A stretch of DNA of 64,000 nucleotides from contig CAXSGY010000013.1 in the NCBI GenBank assembly GCA_964237235.1, forward strand, positions 76,718-140,717, written 5' to 3'. The stretch comes from GCA-002050365 sp964237235. GTDB taxonomy: Bacteria > Acidobacteriota > Blastocatellia > Pyrinomonadales > Pyrinomonadaceae. Every line of letters starts with the position of its first letter. Position 1 is the stretch's first letter. This document shows, one piece after another, positions 62,618 to 64,000 of the stretch. The notes beneath the pieces were generated by a model. The model had not been told where the DNA came from. It saw nothing but the letters and a program-made list of their open reading frames with translations, and did no database searches. The translations under genes were made by a program, and so were the position numbers.

Positions 62618-63829
62618 ATGAATGAGAATAAGAAAATAAATAATTCCGATAATCAGGAAAATGAGGCGGTCAGCCGTCGCGGGTTTATCACAAAGACGCT
62701 TTTTGTCGGGGCAGGACTTGCCGCCGGTTCGCTTTCCTTAGCGGCTGCACGGAAACAGGCTAATGTCCAAGATTTCGACGTAAAAAAGTGGCAGAAAAAT
62801 AAAAGCGCGACGAAATCTTCGGAACGAAGAAAGCTCGGCAAGTTGGAGGTTTCATCAGTTGGGCTAGGCGTTCAGAATATGAGCCGCAAATATGAAACGA
62901 CTGTTCCGGATCGCCCGGAAATGATTAATATTATCCGCGCCGCCTTTGAGCGCGGCATCACGTTCTTTGATACGGCGGAGGCTTACGGACCTTTTGAATG
63001 CGGGCGCATTTTGGGTGAAAGCATCGCGCCGTTTCGCAACAAAGTCGTCATCACATCAAAATTCGGCTGGAATATTGACTCTGAAACGGGTGAGCGTCGT
63101 CCGGGACTAAACAGCAAACCCGAACACATCAAACTCGCGGTCGAAGGAACGCTGAAACGTCTGAAAACCGACCGCGTTGATTTGCTTTATCAACACCGGG
63201 TTGATCCGCAAGTTCCGATAGAAGACGTTGCCGGAGCGGTTAAAGATTTGATGGCGCAGGGCAAAGTTCTGCATTGGGGTCTGTCCGAGATGGGACTAAA
63301 CACATTGCGCCGCGCTCACGCCGCGCTGCCGTTGACGGCAGTCCAGAGCGAATACTCGATGCTGTGGCGCGGAGCGGAGAAGGAAGTTATTCCGACTTGC
63401 GAGGAGCTTGGAATCGGTTTTGTGCCGTGGAGTCCGCTCGGCGTGCAGTTTCTTACCGGCTGGATTGACACGAACACACGATTTGCTCCCGGCGATATTC
63501 GCGGGGCTGAGTCGCGGTTCTCGCCGGAGAATCTGCCCAACAATCTGCGGTTGGTGGAGCTTGTCAAGAGTTGGGCTAAACGGAAGAACGCCGCTCCCGC
63601 GCAGATTGCGCTCGCGTGGTTGATGGCGCAGAAGCCTTGGATCGTGCCGATTCCCGGAACGACACAAATGGCGCATATGCTTGAGAACAAGGGCGCGGAT
63701 AATGTTCGATTCACGCCCGCCGAAATCGCTGAGTTAAACTCGGCTGTGTCAGCCATTGAGATCAAAGGGCAGCGACTGCCGGATGCCGTGTTAGCCTTTT
63801 CGGGTGTCGAAGCACCAACGAAAAAATAG
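62618..63829 (+). CDS. Tat-exported aldo/keto reductase
   Basis: A 403-residue AKR with an N-terminal twin-arginine signal (SRRGFITKTLFVGAGLAAG, about 19-37), so it is expected to be exported folded, with its cofactor. The AKR core has RKLGKLEVSSVGLGVQNMS, FFDTAEAYGPFECG (Asp/Tyr), VVITSKFGW (Lys), DLLYQHRVDPQVP (His), GLSEMG, and PIPGTTQMAHMLEN. It follows the cytoplasmic AKR by 43 bp in the same unit. Confidence 0.93.
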   Translation: MNENKKINNSDNQENEAVSRRGFITKTLFVGAGLAAGSLSLAAARKQANVQDFDVKKWQKNKSATKSSERRKLGKLEVSSVGLGVQNMSRKYETTVPDRPEMINIIRAAFERGITFFDTAEAYGPFECGRILGESIAPFRNKVVITSKFGWNIDSETGERRPGLNSKPEHIKLAVEGTLKRLKTDRVDLLYQHRVDPQVPIEDVAGAVKDLMAQGKVLHWGLSEMGLNTLRRAHAALPLTAVQSEYSMLWRGAEKEVIPTCEELGIGFVPWSPLGVQFLTGWIDTNTRFAPGDIRGAESRFSPENLPNNLRLVELVKSWAKRKNAAPAQIALAWLMAQKPWIVPIPGTTQMAHMLENKGADNVRFTPAEIAELNSAVSAIEIKGQRLPDAVLAFSGVEAPTKK

Positions 63830-63840
63830 GAGATGAAATT

Positions 63841-63900
63841 ATGAATGAAAATCAACATTTAACGGTAAAGATGATGTTCTGCCTGCTTGCGCTATTGTAA
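63841..63900 (+). pseudogene. 19-codon open frame after the Tat-exported AKR
   Basis: A good Shine-Dalgarno (AGGAG at about 63829) precedes ATG at 63841, but the frame MNENQHLTVKMMFCLLALL stops at once (TAA at 63898). It looks like the beginning of a gene that has lost its remainder, perhaps through an insertion or deletion. Downstream are two small palindromes (AATTGATACCAATT at 63910-63923 and CTCTAAAGTAGAG at 63971-63983) and no gene. Confidence 0.35.
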
Positions 63901-64000
63901 AGCTCCCCTAATTGATACCAATTCAGATTACAGTTTTCCGGCTGATGAGCTACTCCCAAAAACGAGACCGCTCTAAAGTAGAGTTTCCGAGCTTCCGTGA

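Noticed and set aside
1..64000. CRISPR arrays, tRNA or rRNA genes, prophage or transposase genes
   Set aside because: None was recognised by eye; a tRNA scan or HMM search could still find a short one in the gaps.

Overview
The window looks like chromosome of a free-living Gram-negative-type bacterium of the Acidobacteriota, most likely class Blastocatellia (Pyrinomonadales-like). This is an inference from gene content: giant secreted proteins joining FG-GAP/VCBS, Calx-beta and YVTN-type repeats, propeller-type histidine kinases, an LpxI-type lipid A enzyme, and mid-range GC with many A/T runs. No rRNA, tRNA, CRISPR array, prophage or transposase gene was recognised.

Region 1 (1-31 kb) is mostly housekeeping and metabolism. 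It holds a DUF488/acyl-CoA synthetase pair; a methionine unit (metY-metX) behind a SAM-II riboswitch and terminator, with two paralogous SDR genes around it; CBS and SixA proteins; a phoU-phoB-phoR operon with a candidate PHO box; queF, a DnaQ-type exonuclease, pyrE, truA, uppS, cdsA, a peroxiredoxin, an Mrr-like/ParA fusion, lpxI, an M28 peptidase and a GH3 glycosidase. A minus-strand block follows: a RelE/HigB-like toxin and partner flanked by 81-bp direct repeats of the neighbouring gene's 3' end, a NorD-like VWA protein, an FHA/M15-like protein and a small zinc protein.

Region 2 (31-41 kb) encodes two very large secreted repeat proteins on the minus strand. They share the same C-terminal repeat block. 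The second is split by a one-base change in a run of seven A.

Region 3 (41-56.6 kb) is the most interesting part. About fifteen co-oriented genes lie in five transcription units: lipoproteins, membrane proteins, a YadA-head-like repeat protein, zinc-ribbon proteins, a 1303-residue propeller histidine kinase and, last, its likely NarL-type response regulator. Four units start with the same palindrome, CTAC-N8-GTAG followed by TG(A/T)TTT. In three of them a TAnnnT -10 hexamer begins exactly 22 nt further on, and the fourth has a weaker hexamer at the same spacing. This geometry fits an activator site centred near -42 and suggests a local regulon run by the kinase/regulator pair.

Region 4 (56.6-64 kb) is looser. 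It has a BON-domain protein with a long Gly/Tyr/Ser-rich low-complexity region, small or decayed genes including a CRP-family regulator with a broken HTH, an AT-rich gap, and a divergent AraC regulator/aldo-keto reductase locus.

Two repeat families stand out in non-coding DNA: a roughly 190-225 bp palindromic element (two copies, 14.5 and 21.3 kb), and intergenic hairpins built from tandem 7-mers whose sequence differs at every site.
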